A stretch of 64,000 nt of DNA from DASSBG01 sp963800395 (lineage in GTDB: Bacteria > Pseudomonadota > Gammaproteobacteria > Xanthomonadales > Rhodanobacteraceae), in contig CAWDBD010000015.1 of assembly GCA_963800395.1 (NCBI GenBank), forward strand, positions 16,466-80,465, in the 5' to 3' direction. The translations under genes were made by a program, and so were the position numbers. Numbering within the stretch: the stretch's first letter is position 1; each line of letters begins with the position of its first letter. Shown here in pieces: positions 17,306 through 26,620 of the stretch. The notes under the pieces were generated by a model. The model searched no databases. It was not told the DNA's origin and was given only the letters and a program-made list of their open reading frames with translations.

Positions 17306-17586
17306 GTAGGGTGCCGCTGAGCAAAGCGAAGCGCACCATGGCATGAAGCTCCAACGGTGCGCTTCGTTTTACTCAGCAGCACCCTTCCCAGAAACGCGCA
17401 CCATGGCTCGCAATCCGCGAAGCTGTATTTCATTGCGAGTAGGGTGCTGCTGAACGCAGTGAAGCGCACCATGGCATGAAGCTCCAATGGTGCGCTTCGT
17501 TTTACTCAGCAGCACCCTACCCAGAAACGCGCACCATGGCATGAAGCTCTAACGGTGCGCTTCGCTAGCGCTCAGCAGCACCCTAC
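17306..17586. repeat. REP block, right flank of RAYT gene
   Basis: Five REPs in alternating orientation: 17306-17337 (direct, variant GTAGGGTGCCGCTGA), 17356-17387 (inverted), 17439-17470 (direct), 17489-17520 (inverted) and 17554-17586 (inverted). Linkers are themselves similar (ATGGCATGAAGCTC recurs), suggesting duplication of larger units. This block fills most of the 387-bp gap between the transposase and the next gene; no gene was seen there. Confidence 0.9.
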
Positions 17587-17625
17587 CCGCAAACCGCACC
17601 AAGGCGTGATACCGAGCACCTGCCC

Positions 17626-18603
17626 TCAGCGCGGATGCGGGGGCAGCATGAAGCGGGTGATGGCTTGAGCGGTAGCGTGGGGATTTTCCAGCATCGGCAT
17701 GTGCGAGCAGCCAAACAGGGTGGTGACATCAATGCGCGGGCTGGCAGTCAGATCCTTGCGGAACACATCCACCGCATCGCTGCTGACAAGCTTGTCGTCA
17801 TGGCACCACATCACCAGCGCCGGTTTGTCGATCCTCGGCAGCACGGATGGCAGGTCTCCGGACGCATCTGCCCGGGCCATCGCCGCAAAGCTGCGCTTGA
17901 TCATGTCGAGGCGATCGGCGTTGCGTTTGACGAACACGTCCTCGATACGGCCGGGCAATTGCGGAGGATCGGCAAACGCCAGATCCATCACCTGCTCGAA
18001 GCCTGCCCGGTCGGTGTAGGCAAAGGGGTTGCGGCCTTCCTTGAGCGGCGACTTCAGATGATCCACCCCGCCGCTGTCGACAAAGCCCACGGCGGCGACG
18101 TGATCGAGGTGGTCGGCGGCATACAGCCCAGCGATCAGGCCGCCCATGGAGTGACCAATCAGTACCAGGTTGCGCGGCGCCACGCGATCGATGAAACCGG
18201 CCAGACGTTTGGCTTGGGCGCGCGGGCCGTAGTCGGAACCGGGCACCGGCATGGATTGGCCCCAGCCCGGCAGGTCGGGAATCACCACGCGGAAATTGCC
18301 GGTCAGATCCCCGGCGACCCTGGTCCAGTTGTCGCGGCTGCCGCCGAAGCCGTGCAGCAGCACTATGGTCGGTCCGCTGCCGCCCTCGTAATAGACCCAA
18401 TCCTGCCCGTCGACGCTGAGCTCATGGCTTTCCAGCCCGGCGGTACTGGCCTGACGCCATTCGACAACGCGCACGATCCATTGCGGCGCCAGCAGATAGA
18501 CCCCGGCGGCAATCGCCACCAGGATCAGCAAAAGCATGCCCAGCCCGCGCAGCCGTCGCCACAGCATTCTTTTCCAGGGTGAGCGGTCCGTTTGCGTGGC
18601 CAT
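17626..18603 (-). CDS. Membrane-anchored alpha/beta hydrolase
   Basis: A 325-residue alpha/beta hydrolase. Residues about 15-40 form one transmembrane segment (GLGMLLLILVAIAAGVYLLA), so the catalytic domain probably faces the periplasm. The oxyanion loop is VLLHGFGGSRDNW, the nucleophile elbow GHSMGG, and the acid and histidine lie in VMWCHDDKLV and FGCSHMPMLENPH. Substrate is unknown; the sequence resembles esterase/lipase-type hydrolases. It starts 3 bases after the M1 peptidase gene ends and is likely co-transcribed with it. Confidence 0.85.
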   Translation of the reverse strand: MATQTDRSPWKRMLWRRLRGLGMLLLILVAIAAGVYLLAPQWIVRVVEWRQASTAGLESHELSVDGQDWVYYEGGSGPTIVLLHGFGGSRDNWTRVAGDLTGNFRVVIPDLPGWGQSMPVPGSDYGPRAQAKRLAGFIDRVAPRNLVLIGHSMGGLIAGLYAADHLDHVAAVGFVDSGGVDHLKSPLKEGRNPFAYTDRAGFEQVMDLAFADPPQLPGRIEDVFVKRNADRLDMIKRSFAAMARADASGDLPSVLPRIDKPALVMWCHDDKLVSSDAVDVFRKDLTASPRIDVTTLFGCSHMPMLENPHATAQAITRFMLPPHPR

Positions 18604-18606
18604 GAT

Positions 18607-20520
18607 CTACTGATCTGACGTTTCTTTTGTGAGCTTCTTTTTCGCTTTGGCGATGATCGACTCGACTGCGCGCTGGGTCATCGGGTGGTAGCCGGGTTTG
18701 GCTTTGGCGTAGACCTTCTCAGCGAATGCCAGGCCGTCCGGCGTCTTCGCCAGTGCCTTGTACAGCGGCATGGTGAGGTACAGGCGGCCGATGCGGGTCA
18801 TGTGTTCAGCGGCGGCCTTCCACACCGCCTTGTCGCCGGCGGCGATGGCGTGGCTGTACCAGCGCATGCCGATTTCTCCGTTGGGCGTGCCGGTGAGGTG
18901 GAAGGTCTTGTCCAGCGCCCTGATCTTTCCCAGCGGGGTCTTGTCGGGCAGGCCGTCGAGGAAGTACATCCACTCCTGGGTGTTCCATGCGCGCGTGTCC
19001 AGCTTCTCCGGGCTGCGCTTGTCGAGGAAGTACGTGTCGATGTCGGTGGCGGCCAGCGTGCCGGCCAGGAAGGCCTGGCGCTGCTTGTCGATAAGGTCGA
19101 AGTTGGGTGAGTCGGGCAGTTTGGCGTTCTCGGGGATGCTGGTGCCGTAGACCCATGCCTTCACCTCGGCCCAGCTCATTTTGCCGGGGTATTTGTCGAT
19201 CAGGTTCGGCTTCAGGTATGCCAGCATCTGTTCGGTGTTGATGCTCTGGAAGGCGAAGTGATTGAAATAACCTTTCAGGTACTGGTCAAAGACCTCGCGT
19301 CCGAAGCGCTTCTCCAGTGTGCGCAGAAACCATGAGCCCTTGTCGTAGGCGACATCGGACAGGTTGTCGTTGGCGCCCACGCTGCGCGGGTCCGGCGCCA
19401 GCTTCTGACTGTTCTTCGGCATGTCGCCGATGCTTTTTTGCAGTGCGCGGGCCGACAGCAGTACTTCCTCGTTGGCCAGGGCCTTGCCGTACAGGGCCTC
19501 GGTGATGCGGCCCTGGACATAGGTGGTAAAGCCCTCGTTGAGCCAGATGTTGCGCCAGCTTGAGGAGGTGACCAGGTTGCCCGACCAGGAATGCGCGAGT
19601 TCGTGCGCGATCAGCGAGACCAGGCTCTTGTCGCCGACGATGGCTGTGGGCGTGGCGAAGGTCATGTTGGGGTTTTCCATGCCGCCGTAGGGGAACGAGG
19701 GCGGCAGCACCAGGATGTCGTAGCGGCCCCAGCGGTAGGGACCGTAGAGCGTTTCAGCCGCCTCGATCATCTTCTCGGTGTCCTCGAACTCGTGCGCGGC
19801 CTTGGCGACCACGGACGGCTCGGCATACACGGCGCTGCGCGGGCCGGTCTCGCGCACGGCGATGTCACCGGCGGCAATCGCCATCAGATAGGAAGGGATG
19901 GGTTTCGGCTGCTCGAAGCTGAAGTCGCCATCCAGCGGATGCCCGGCCTCGTTGATCGCACTCATCAGTACGCGGATATTCTTTGGCGCGGTGACGTGCG
20001 CGCTGTAGGTGAAGCGGATGGCCGGCGAATCCTGCAGCGGAATCCACGAGCGCGCGTGGATGGATTCGGACTGCGAAAACATGAACGGATGCTTCTTGTC
20101 TGCCGTCTGTTCCTTGCTCAGCCATTGCAGTCCCGATGCCGTGGGTGCCGTGACGTAGGCGATCCGCACATGGTGCGGGTGATCCGGAGCGCTAATCGTG
20201 AGTTTGCTGCCCAGGTCCTTGTCCGGTGCAGCCAGGCTGTACGTGAGCCGATGGCTGCTGCCGTCGTCGGCAAGCGCACGGACGCTGGCGATACGCAGTT
20301 GGCGCGTGTCGAGCACCAGGTTTTCCGCGCCGGGATCCTTCCACTCCAGAGTGAGGGTCGCATCGCCGCGCAACTGCTTGCGCGAGAAGTCCATCGCCAG
20401 GTCCAGGGCGAGATGGGTGGTGACCACCTTGTCCGGCTGCGCATACGAATGCGGATCAGCAGCCGTTGCAGTCAAGGGCAGGACCAGCGCCGCGAGGGCC
20501 AGAATGAAGAATGCGCGCAT
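18607..20520 (-). CDS. Secreted M1 family aminopeptidase (leukotriene A4 hydrolase-like)
   Basis: A 637-residue M1 zinc aminopeptidase with signal peptide MRAFFILALAALVLPLTATA. The substrate-binding motif is GGMENPNMTF and the zinc motif is HELAHSWSGNLV, followed by NEGFTTYVQGRI (HExxH plus downstream Glu). The C-terminal ARM-like helical domain (LTMPLYKALAKTPDGLAFAE) matches the leukotriene A4 hydrolase/aminopeptidase B subgroup. It probably degrades peptides in the periplasm or outside. The hydrolase gene follows on the same strand. Confidence 0.93.
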   Translation of the reverse strand: MRAFFILALAALVLPLTATAADPHSYAQPDKVVTTHLALDLAMDFSRKQLRGDATLTLEWKDPGAENLVLDTRQLRIASVRALADDGSSHRLTYSLAAPDKDLGSKLTISAPDHPHHVRIAYVTAPTASGLQWLSKEQTADKKHPFMFSQSESIHARSWIPLQDSPAIRFTYSAHVTAPKNIRVLMSAINEAGHPLDGDFSFEQPKPIPSYLMAIAAGDIAVRETGPRSAVYAEPSVVAKAAHEFEDTEKMIEAAETLYGPYRWGRYDILVLPPSFPYGGMENPNMTFATPTAIVGDKSLVSLIAHELAHSWSGNLVTSSSWRNIWLNEGFTTYVQGRITEALYGKALANEEVLLSARALQKSIGDMPKNSQKLAPDPRSVGANDNLSDVAYDKGSWFLRTLEKRFGREVFDQYLKGYFNHFAFQSINTEQMLAYLKPNLIDKYPGKMSWAEVKAWVYGTSIPENAKLPDSPNFDLIDKQRQAFLAGTLAATDIDTYFLDKRSPEKLDTRAWNTQEWMYFLDGLPDKTPLGKIRALDKTFHLTGTPNGEIGMRWYSHAIAAGDKAVWKAAAEHMTRIGRLYLTMPLYKALAKTPDGLAFAEKVYAKAKPGYHPMTQRAVESIIAKAKKKLTKETSDQ

Positions 20521-20639
20521 ATCGACACGTCTCGGTGTGCATGAATGGGCCAGTATGCCAGTTCCGTGCCGGATTCTCGTGGGTCATTCGGCACAGTGGT
20601 GCGGGTGGCGGAGCATCGCGCCACGGTGCGCTTTTCCGG

Positions 20640-20671
20640 GCAGGGTGCTGCTGAGTGCAACGAAGCGCACC
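20640..20671 (+). repeat. Isolated REP palindrome
   Basis: A 32-base REP related to those beside the RAYT gene, with GCAG replacing the GTAG head and loop variant CTGAGTGCAACG. It precedes the 67-bp array by 17 bases. Confidence 0.75.
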
Positions 20672-20688
20672 AGGGCGCATCACGCCAC

Positions 20689-21190
20689 GGTGCGCTTCAC
20701 TTCGTTCAGCAGCACCCTACGTGTAGCGAAGCGCACCAGTGGGACGGCATGCTGCGGTGCGCTTCACTTTGTTCAGCAGCACCCTACGTGTAGCGAAGCG
20801 CACCAGTGGGACGGCATGCTGCGGTGCGCTTCACTTCGTTCAGCAGCACCCTACGTGTAGCGAAGCGCACCAGTGGGACGGCATGCTGCGGTGCGCTTCA
20901 CTTTGTTCAGCAGCACCCTACGTGTAGCGAAGCGCACCAGTGGGACGGCATGCTGCGGTGCGCTTCACTTTGTTCAGCAGCACCCTACGTGTAGCGAAGC
21001 GCACCAGTGGGACGGCATGCTGCGGTGCGCTTCACTTTGTTCAGCAGCACCCTACGTGTAGCGAAGCGCACCAGTGGGACGGCATGCTGCGGTGCGCTTC
21101 ACTTCGTTCAGCAGCACCCTACGTGGGGCGGGGCGCAACAATGGGACGGCATGCTGCGGTGCGCTTCACTTTGTTCAGCGGTGCCCTACG
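20689..21190. repeat. 67-bp tandem array built from REP palindromes
   Basis: Seven consecutive 67-bp units begin at 20689, 20756, 20823, 20890, 20957, 21024 and 21091, followed by a partial eighth copy (21158-21190). Each unit starts GGTGCGCTTC and carries the inverted arm GAAGCGCACC 30 bases later, an exact 10-bp inverted repeat. An 18-base linker (AGTGGGACGGCATGCTGC) closes the unit. Units differ mainly by ACTTCGTT versus ACTTTGTT; the seventh has a degenerate right arm. The GTAG of the last copy, read on the minus strand, supplies the hrpB stop codon. No gene lies in 20521-21185. Confidence 0.95.
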
Positions 21191-23699
21191 CTTGGCTTTT
21201 TGGCTTGCGCCGGGTTCGGGCGGTGGCCGTCGCGCTCATGGGGTCTTCGGGCCACGGATGTTTGGGGTAGCGGCCGCGCAGGTCCTTGCGTACATCGGGA
21301 TAGGTGTTGCGCCAGAAGCTGGCCAGGTCGCGAGTCACCTGCATGGGTCGGCGGGCCGGCGACAGCAGATGCAGGGTCAGGTGCAGGCGCCCACCGGCGA
21401 TGGTCGGGGTCTCGCCAAGTCCGAACAGCTCCTGCAGTTTCACGGCCAGCACCGGTGCTGCGGGGTCCGCGTAATCAATGCGGTGGCTGTGACCGCTTGG
21501 GACCTTGATGCGCTCGGGCAGCATGCGTTCAAGCAGGTGTCGCTGTTCATGGTCGAGAAGGGCGCGCAGCGCGTCGGCCAGGCTTGCGGAGGAAAGCGCC
21601 GAAAGCGAGCGGCATGAGGCCAGCCAGGGTCCCAGCCAGGCATCGACGCTGCTGACAAGGCTGGCTTCGTCGGTGCGCGGCAGCCCGGCGTCAGGCATGC
21701 ACGTGTGCAGGCAGGCCATGCGCTGGCGCAACTGGATGCTGTCGCGGTCCCAGGGCAGGCTTTCGAGTCCCTTGCGACGGATGGCGTCGAGCAGTGCCGC
21801 GTGGCGATCGTCATCGCTCACGGCCACAGGCTCTGATTCCAGTACCAGTTGCCCGAAGCGTTTCTCCACAAAGGCCTCGGGGGCCTGCCGCTGTTCATTC
21901 CAGCGGCTTGTGCGACGTTCGTTGAAGGTGTCGGGAAACAAGGCCTCCAGCCGCTCGTCATCGAAGGGGGTGGCCGTGAGAATGCGGCTGTCTCCGGTAG
22001 CCAGATGCAGGTCAATGGCCAGTAGCCAGGGTTCGCCGCGCAGCGCGCTTTGTTCATGCAGGTATGCGCCGCGACCGTTGGCAAGCTGGTAGCGCAGCGG
22101 GTCAGCGGGATCGGCACGTGCGACGCGATCAGGAAAAGCCGGCAAAAGCAGGTTGCCGACATGCAACGGACCGGCCATACCCGAGGGACGCTGGCGCGTG
22201 TCGAGGCGGCGGCGCCAGCCCTGTGCCGTTTTCTCGATGGCAGACAAGGCGCCGGTATCTGCACCCTGGTCGCGCGTGGCGCGTGCGCCACCGTCACGCC
22301 ACGTATGCAAGGCAGCCAGCCGTTGCCGGAAGTCGTCGTCGCTGGCCGATGCGCCACGCAGGGGCGAGCGCGATTCCAGCAAGGCCAGCATGTCGGCGAT
22401 GAGGCCGAGTTGCCGATCTTCCGCAGCGCAGATGGCGGCGGCAAGTCGCGGTGCCGCGCCGGTATCGAGCATGCGTCTGCCCAATGGGGTGATGCGGTGA
22501 TCGTGATCCAGTGCGCCCAGCCGCATCAGCAGTTCCCTGGCCTGTGCCATCGCGGCAGGCGGTGGTGCTGTCAGCCATTCCAGTTCAGTGTTGCCCCAGG
22601 CCGCCAGTTCCAGCGCCAGCGACGACAGGTCGGCCTGCTCGATCTCGGCGCGTCGCTCGGCCTCCAGGCGCCGGCTTTCGGGCCACAGACGCAAGGCCAT
22701 GCCGGGCGCGACGCGGCCGGCGCGGCCAGCACGCTGGCCGGCCGAGGCCTGGCTGATCTGTACCGTTTCCAGACGCGTCAGGCCGCTGCGCGGGTCAAAG
22801 CGCGGCTCGCGCGCCAGGCCAAGATCGATCACGCTGCGGATGCCCGGCAAGGTGACGCTGGACTCGGCCACGTTGGTGGCCAGGATGACATGGCGCGTGC
22901 CGGGCTCTGCGGCCTCCAGAACAGCGCGCTGCTGCGCCAGCGGCAGGCTGCCGTGCAGCGGCAGCACACTCACGTCCGGATCATCAATCCGCCCTGCAAG
23001 CATGCGCTGCGCGCGATGGATCTCGCGCTGGCCTGGCAGAAACACAAGCACGTCGCCATCATTCTCGCGGATGACCTGTGGCAGCAGTCGGGCCAGTTGT
23101 GCCAGTGGCGCCTCGCGAGCGCGTGCTGGCGGGTAGCGGATATCGACCGGGTGGCTGCGTCCCTCGCTGCAAAGCTGCGGCGCGCCCAGCCATGCAGCCA
23201 GTCGTTCGCCGTCGAGTGTGGCCGACATCAGTACCAGACGCAGATCCGGACGCAATTCCGCCTGCACGTCCCGCGCCATGGCAATGCCCAGGTCGGCGGC
23301 GAGGTGACGTTCGTGAAATTCGTCGAACAGGACCGCACCGACCCCGTCAAGACCGGGATCAGCCTGCAGCATGCGCGTGAATATGCCTTCGGTCACCACC
23401 TCGATACGGGTGGCATCGCTGACCCGGTTCTCGAAGCGGATGCGAAAGCCGATGCTCTGGCCGACCGCCTCACCGCGCTGCCGGGCCATGAAGCCGGCCG
23501 CGGCGCGCGCGGCCAGCCGGCGTGGTTCCAGCATCAGGATGCGACGACCGCCGAGCCACTCGCAATCGAGCAGCGCTGGCGGCACGCCGGTGGTCTTGCC
23601 CGCGCCCGGCGGCGCTTCCAGTACCAGCCGGGTATGCGTGTTCAGCGTTTCCCTGATTGCGGGAAGCAATGCCGCGATGGGCAGTTGGTCATTACCCAT
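21186..23699 (-). CDS. hrpB: ATP-dependent helicase HrpB
   Basis: An 837-residue DEAH-box helicase of the HrpB type. Motif I is EAPPGAGKTTGVP, motif II DEFHERHLAADLG, motif III LMSATLDGERL, and motif VI is in QRAGRAGRVAPG. The HrpB-specific C-terminal domain ends in LHLLSPARRPMQVTRDLASF, WRNTYPDVRKDLRGRYPKHP and WPEDP. HrpB is widespread in proteobacteria, with no settled cellular role beyond RNA-helicase-like function. The stop codon TAG coincides with the GTAG head of the adjoining REP copy. Confidence 0.95.
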   Translation of the reverse strand: MGNDQLPIAALLPAIRETLNTHTRLVLEAPPGAGKTTGVPPALLDCEWLGGRRILMLEPRRLAARAAAGFMARQRGEAVGQSIGFRIRFENRVSDATRIEVVTEGIFTRMLQADPGLDGVGAVLFDEFHERHLAADLGIAMARDVQAELRPDLRLVLMSATLDGERLAAWLGAPQLCSEGRSHPVDIRYPPARAREAPLAQLARLLPQVIRENDGDVLVFLPGQREIHRAQRMLAGRIDDPDVSVLPLHGSLPLAQQRAVLEAAEPGTRHVILATNVAESSVTLPGIRSVIDLGLAREPRFDPRSGLTRLETVQISQASAGQRAGRAGRVAPGMALRLWPESRRLEAERRAEIEQADLSSLALELAAWGNTELEWLTAPPPAAMAQARELLMRLGALDHDHRITPLGRRMLDTGAAPRLAAAICAAEDRQLGLIADMLALLESRSPLRGASASDDDFRQRLAALHTWRDGGARATRDQGADTGALSAIEKTAQGWRRRLDTRQRPSGMAGPLHVGNLLLPAFPDRVARADPADPLRYQLANGRGAYLHEQSALRGEPWLLAIDLHLATGDSRILTATPFDDERLEALFPDTFNERRTSRWNEQRQAPEAFVEKRFGQLVLESEPVAVSDDDRHAALLDAIRRKGLESLPWDRDSIQLRQRMACLHTCMPDAGLPRTDEASLVSSVDAWLGPWLASCRSLSALSSASLADALRALLDHEQRHLLERMLPERIKVPSGHSHRIDYADPAAPVLAVKLQELFGLGETPTIAGGRLHLTLHLLSPARRPMQVTRDLASFWRNTYPDVRKDLRGRYPKHPWPEDPMSATATARTRRKPKSQA

Positions 23700-23714
23700 C
23701 GCCTGATGCAGTAC

Positions 23715-24908
23715 CTATTCGCAGGTCATGCCGTTGGCGTTGCCCAGGCGATTCCAGGTACGGGTGCCGCTGCCCTGCGGCACGAACGACGGCAGGCCCG
23801 AGTTGGACTGATAGCTGAATTGCATGCGATTGCAGTTGTTCCACTGGAAGGTAATGGTACCCCAGATGTGGCCTGGTGCCTGACTGCCGAAGTTGCCGGC
23901 AAAGCCGCCACCGTCGCGATAACCGACCGCGGTGGCAGTGACCGAACGAGCACCGGGCTGGAACTGGGCATCGCCGCTAATCCAGAATGGTCTGCCATCA
24001 GGCCCGAAGGTGAACCAGTTGAATTGCAGGGAGTACAGACCACTCTGCGACTGCTCATACACCTGAACCATCATGCCTTCGCCGCTGTGGGCGGAGTCGT
24101 AGTAGTTGTTGGTCATGTAGCCATTGATCGGCAAGGGCTCATTGGCCGTCGGATAGCCACCCGATGAGGGTACGTAGGGCGGCACGTTGATGGTGTACTG
24201 GTGGGTGCCGCCGTCGTTGATGAAATTGTCCATGCGCAGTGCGAATCCCTGGGTGTAGTCCAGGAACGGGCGGTTGGCTATCGGGTAGTCCTCGAGCACG
24301 TACGTGGTCGAGTCCACCATGGCCGAATCGGTGGGTGTCCACGACACGATGGTGTCGGGCTCGGGTGCCAGGCGCGGCAGATCGTCGCCATTGGCATCGT
24401 CGAATTGCACCGATCCCTGCGCCACTCTGACACCAGGGAAGGCCACGTACTGGTTGCTGTCGCCCTCGTGGGCACTGCCGCGCTGGATGCGCAGCAGGGT
24501 GATGGCGTTGTCGTACTGGGAGGAGCTGCACGGGATGCGCCAGATGGTTACCGTGACCGGTTCACGAACGTAGCCACGCAGTGTCTGGTTGTAGGACGCC
24601 ATGTCCATCTGTTTCGTGTACAGGGGGCCGGTAGGCGTTATCGGCAGGGGATCGGCCATGCAGCTTGGCGGGTAGGTGCGATACGGGTTTGCGTAGGGGC
24701 CATTGGTGCCGCCGTAGCCATCGCCCAGGGCATAGGTCTGGTTGCCGTCCTGGTGGCGCGGCGCATGGCGCATGTCCAGAATCCTTTTCTGTTGCACCTG
24801 TTCGGCATGCGCGGCCTGCGTATTGCGCTGGACCTGCTGCGCGGCGTGCGCGGGCAGGGTTGCGAGCAGCAGAAGGCTGGCGAAGGTCAGTAGCGGTATG
24901 GATTTCAT
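23715..24908 (-). CDS. Secreted protein of unknown function
   Basis: A 397-residue exported protein with signal peptide MKSIPLLTFASLLLLATLPA ending in HAA. A Gln-rich N-terminal region follows, with an aromatic/proline stretch (TYALGDGYGGTNGPYANPYR). The C-terminal third has SGEGMMVQVYEQSQSGLYSL and FNWFTFGPDGRPFWISGDAQ. This resembles the short beta-rich module (S-G-x-G ... W-x-x-Y/F ... G-x-P-x-W) seen in many Xanthomonadales exported proteins. No catalytic motif was seen. ATG at 24908 places the signal peptide first. The gene is 15 bases after hrpB on the same strand and divergent from tatD. Confidence 0.75.
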   Translation of the reverse strand: MKSIPLLTFASLLLLATLPAHAAQQVQRNTQAAHAEQVQQKRILDMRHAPRHQDGNQTYALGDGYGGTNGPYANPYRTYPPSCMADPLPITPTGPLYTKQMDMASYNQTLRGYVREPVTVTIWRIPCSSSQYDNAITLLRIQRGSAHEGDSNQYVAFPGVRVAQGSVQFDDANGDDLPRLAPEPDTIVSWTPTDSAMVDSTTYVLEDYPIANRPFLDYTQGFALRMDNFINDGGTHQYTINVPPYVPSSGGYPTANEPLPINGYMTNNYYDSAHSGEGMMVQVYEQSQSGLYSLQFNWFTFGPDGRPFWISGDAQFQPGARSVTATAVGYRDGGGFAGNFGSQAPGHIWGTITFQWNNCNRMQFSYQSNSGLPSFVPQGSGTRTWNRLGNANGMTCE

Positions 24909-25007
24909 TCGGCAAGTCCCCGAGCGTGATTTGCCACGATAATGTCGGTCCGGCGGTGAACTTCTTGTGAATCGGCGATAATTGCCGTTTTCGGGCGGCG
25001 TCACCTC

Positions 25008-25796
25008 ATGCAACTTGTCGATATCGGAGCCAATCTCACCCATGATTCGTTTGACCCGGACCGCAGCGCGGTACTGGAGCGCGCGCGAGAGCAGGGTGTC
25101 GTGCAAATGATGGTAACCGGCGCCAGCCGGGAAGGCAGCGAGGCGGCACTGGCTCTGGCACGCGCCCATCCGGGCCGCCTGTATGCCACCGCGGGAGTAC
25201 ACCCGCACCATGCGCGCGACTATGACGACGCCACCGATGCGCGGCTGCGCGAGCTGCTGCGTGAGCCGGAAGTCCGCGCGGCAGGCGAAACGGGGCTCGA
25301 CTATCATCGAAACTTCTCTCCTCGGGACGCCCAGATCAGCGCTTTCGAGCGGCAACTGGCGATGGCCATCGACTGCGGCAAGCCGTTGTTCCTGCATCAG
25401 CGCGACGCACATGATGATTTCCTCGCATGCCTCGATGCGGTGCGGGGGCAGCTGGTTGCCGTGGTGGTGCACTGCTTCACCGCGGATCGTGTGGAGTTGG
25501 AGCATTACCTGGAACGCGATTTTCATATCGGCATCACCGGCTGGATCTGCGATGAGCGTCGCGGCCATCACTTGCGAGATATTGTGGGCATGATCCCGCC
25601 CCATCGCCTGATGATAGAGACCGATGCGCCCTATCTGCTGCCCCGCGATTTGCCGCACAAGGTCTCAAGCCGGCGCAATGAGCCCATGTACCTCAGGCAC
25701 ATATGCGAGGCAGTGGCTGCCGCGCGTGGCGAGACACCGGAGCAGACCGCAGCGGCCAGCACTGCCACGGCGCGCGCTTTCTTTGCACTCGATTGA
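25008..25796 (+). CDS. tatD: TatD family metal-dependent hydrolase
   Basis: A 262-residue TatD-type TIM-barrel nuclease. Seen are the start LVDIGANLTHDSFD, the metal-binding AGVHPHHA, AAGETGLDYHR, LFLHQRDAH, VVVHCFTADRVELE and the terminal LMIETDAPYLLPRDLPHK. E. coli TatD is a Mg-dependent 3'-5' exonuclease involved in DNA repair. Length matches TatD rather than YcfH or YjjV, and the N-terminal IGANLTHDSF is the TatD-subgroup signature. Confidence 0.93.
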   Translation: MQLVDIGANLTHDSFDPDRSAVLERAREQGVVQMMVTGASREGSEAALALARAHPGRLYATAGVHPHHARDYDDATDARLRELLREPEVRAAGETGLDYHRNFSPRDAQISAFERQLAMAIDCGKPLFLHQRDAHDDFLACLDAVRGQLVAVVVHCFTADRVELEHYLERDFHIGITGWICDERRGHHLRDIVGMIPPHRLMIETDAPYLLPRDLPHKVSSRRNEPMYLRHICEAVAAARGETPEQTAAASTATARAFFALD

Positions 25797-25840
25797 GGGG
25801 AAGAACGCGACGCACTGTGGCGTGCCTATGCACTTCCCGA

Positions 25841-26620
25841 TCAGCTGCGCATGCCGTAGCCGCGCTCCAGCAGGAACAGGCTGACACCGCCCAGCACCAC
25901 GGCAAAACCGATCATGACCGCATAGGCGATCCACAGGCTGACGTCGCTGATGCCGAGTACGCCGTAGCGGAAGGTATTGACCATGTACAGGATGGGGTTG
26001 GCATGGCTGATTGCGCGCCACGGTTGTCCCAGCATGTCGATCGAGTAGAACACCCCGCCCAGGTAGGTCAGTGGGGCCAGCACGAAGGTCGGGATGATGA
26101 CGATGTCGTCAAACTTCTGCGCGAATACCGCGTTGATGAAGCCGGCCAGTGCAAACACGATCGAGGTCAGCAGTGCGGTAGTGAGCGTGACCAGCGGGTG
26201 CGCCAGGCCCAGATCGGTGAAGAACAGCGCGATCAGGATCACGATGATGCCTACCGCGATGCCGCGCACCATGGCACCCATCACGTAACCGGCAAGGATC
26301 ACCCAGCTGGGCATCGGCGAGACCAGCATCTCCTCGACATAGCGCCCGAACTTGGAGCCGAAAAAGGAACTGGTGATGTTGCCGTAGCTGTTCTGAATGA
26401 TGCTCATCATGACCAGGCCGGGCGCGATGAACTGCATGTAGCTGAAGCCGTGCTCGATCTCGCCGATGCGGCTGCCGATCAGGGTACCGAAAATCACGAA
26501 ATAGAGCGTCATCGTGATGGCCGGGGGAATCAGGGTCTGCGTCCAGATACGCGTGATGCGCATCACTTCGCGGCGAAAAATGGTGCCCAGCGCGGTCAGG
26601 TTGTTGCTTGCCGAATTCAT
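25841..26620 (-). CDS. ABC-2 type transporter permease (YadH-like)
   Basis: A 259-residue integral membrane protein with about six hydrophobic segments. It carries the ABC-2 signature MEEMLVSPMPSWVILAGYV-like sequence (RYVEEMLVSPMPSWVI) and LTYLGGVFYSIDMLGQPWRA. It matches the YadH half of the YadG-YadH exporter found in many proteobacteria; the substrate is unknown. Its start overlaps the stop of the ATPase gene by 4 bases, so the two form one coupled operon. Confidence 0.92.
   Translation of the reverse strand: MNSASNNLTALGTIFRREVMRITRIWTQTLIPPAITMTLYFVIFGTLIGSRIGEIEHGFSYMQFIAPGLVMMSIIQNSYGNITSSFFGSKFGRYVEEMLVSPMPSWVILAGYVMGAMVRGIAVGIIVILIALFFTDLGLAHPLVTLTTALLTSIVFALAGFINAVFAQKFDDIVIIPTFVLAPLTYLGGVFYSIDMLGQPWRAISHANPILYMVNTFRYGVLGISDVSLWIAYAVMIGFAVVLGGVSLFLLERGYGMRS

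Noticed and set aside
20689..21190. Possible CRISPR array
   Set aside because: The 67-bp units are contiguous copies without unique spacers and no cas genes are present.
20545..21270. Series of overlapping 62-codon frames with identical products
   Set aside because: They are translations of the 67-bp REP-derived repeat and have no start signals.
22050..24167. 705-codon plus-strand frame opposite hrpB
   Set aside because: Antisense to a complete, motif-rich helicase; low-complexity product and no ribosome binding site.
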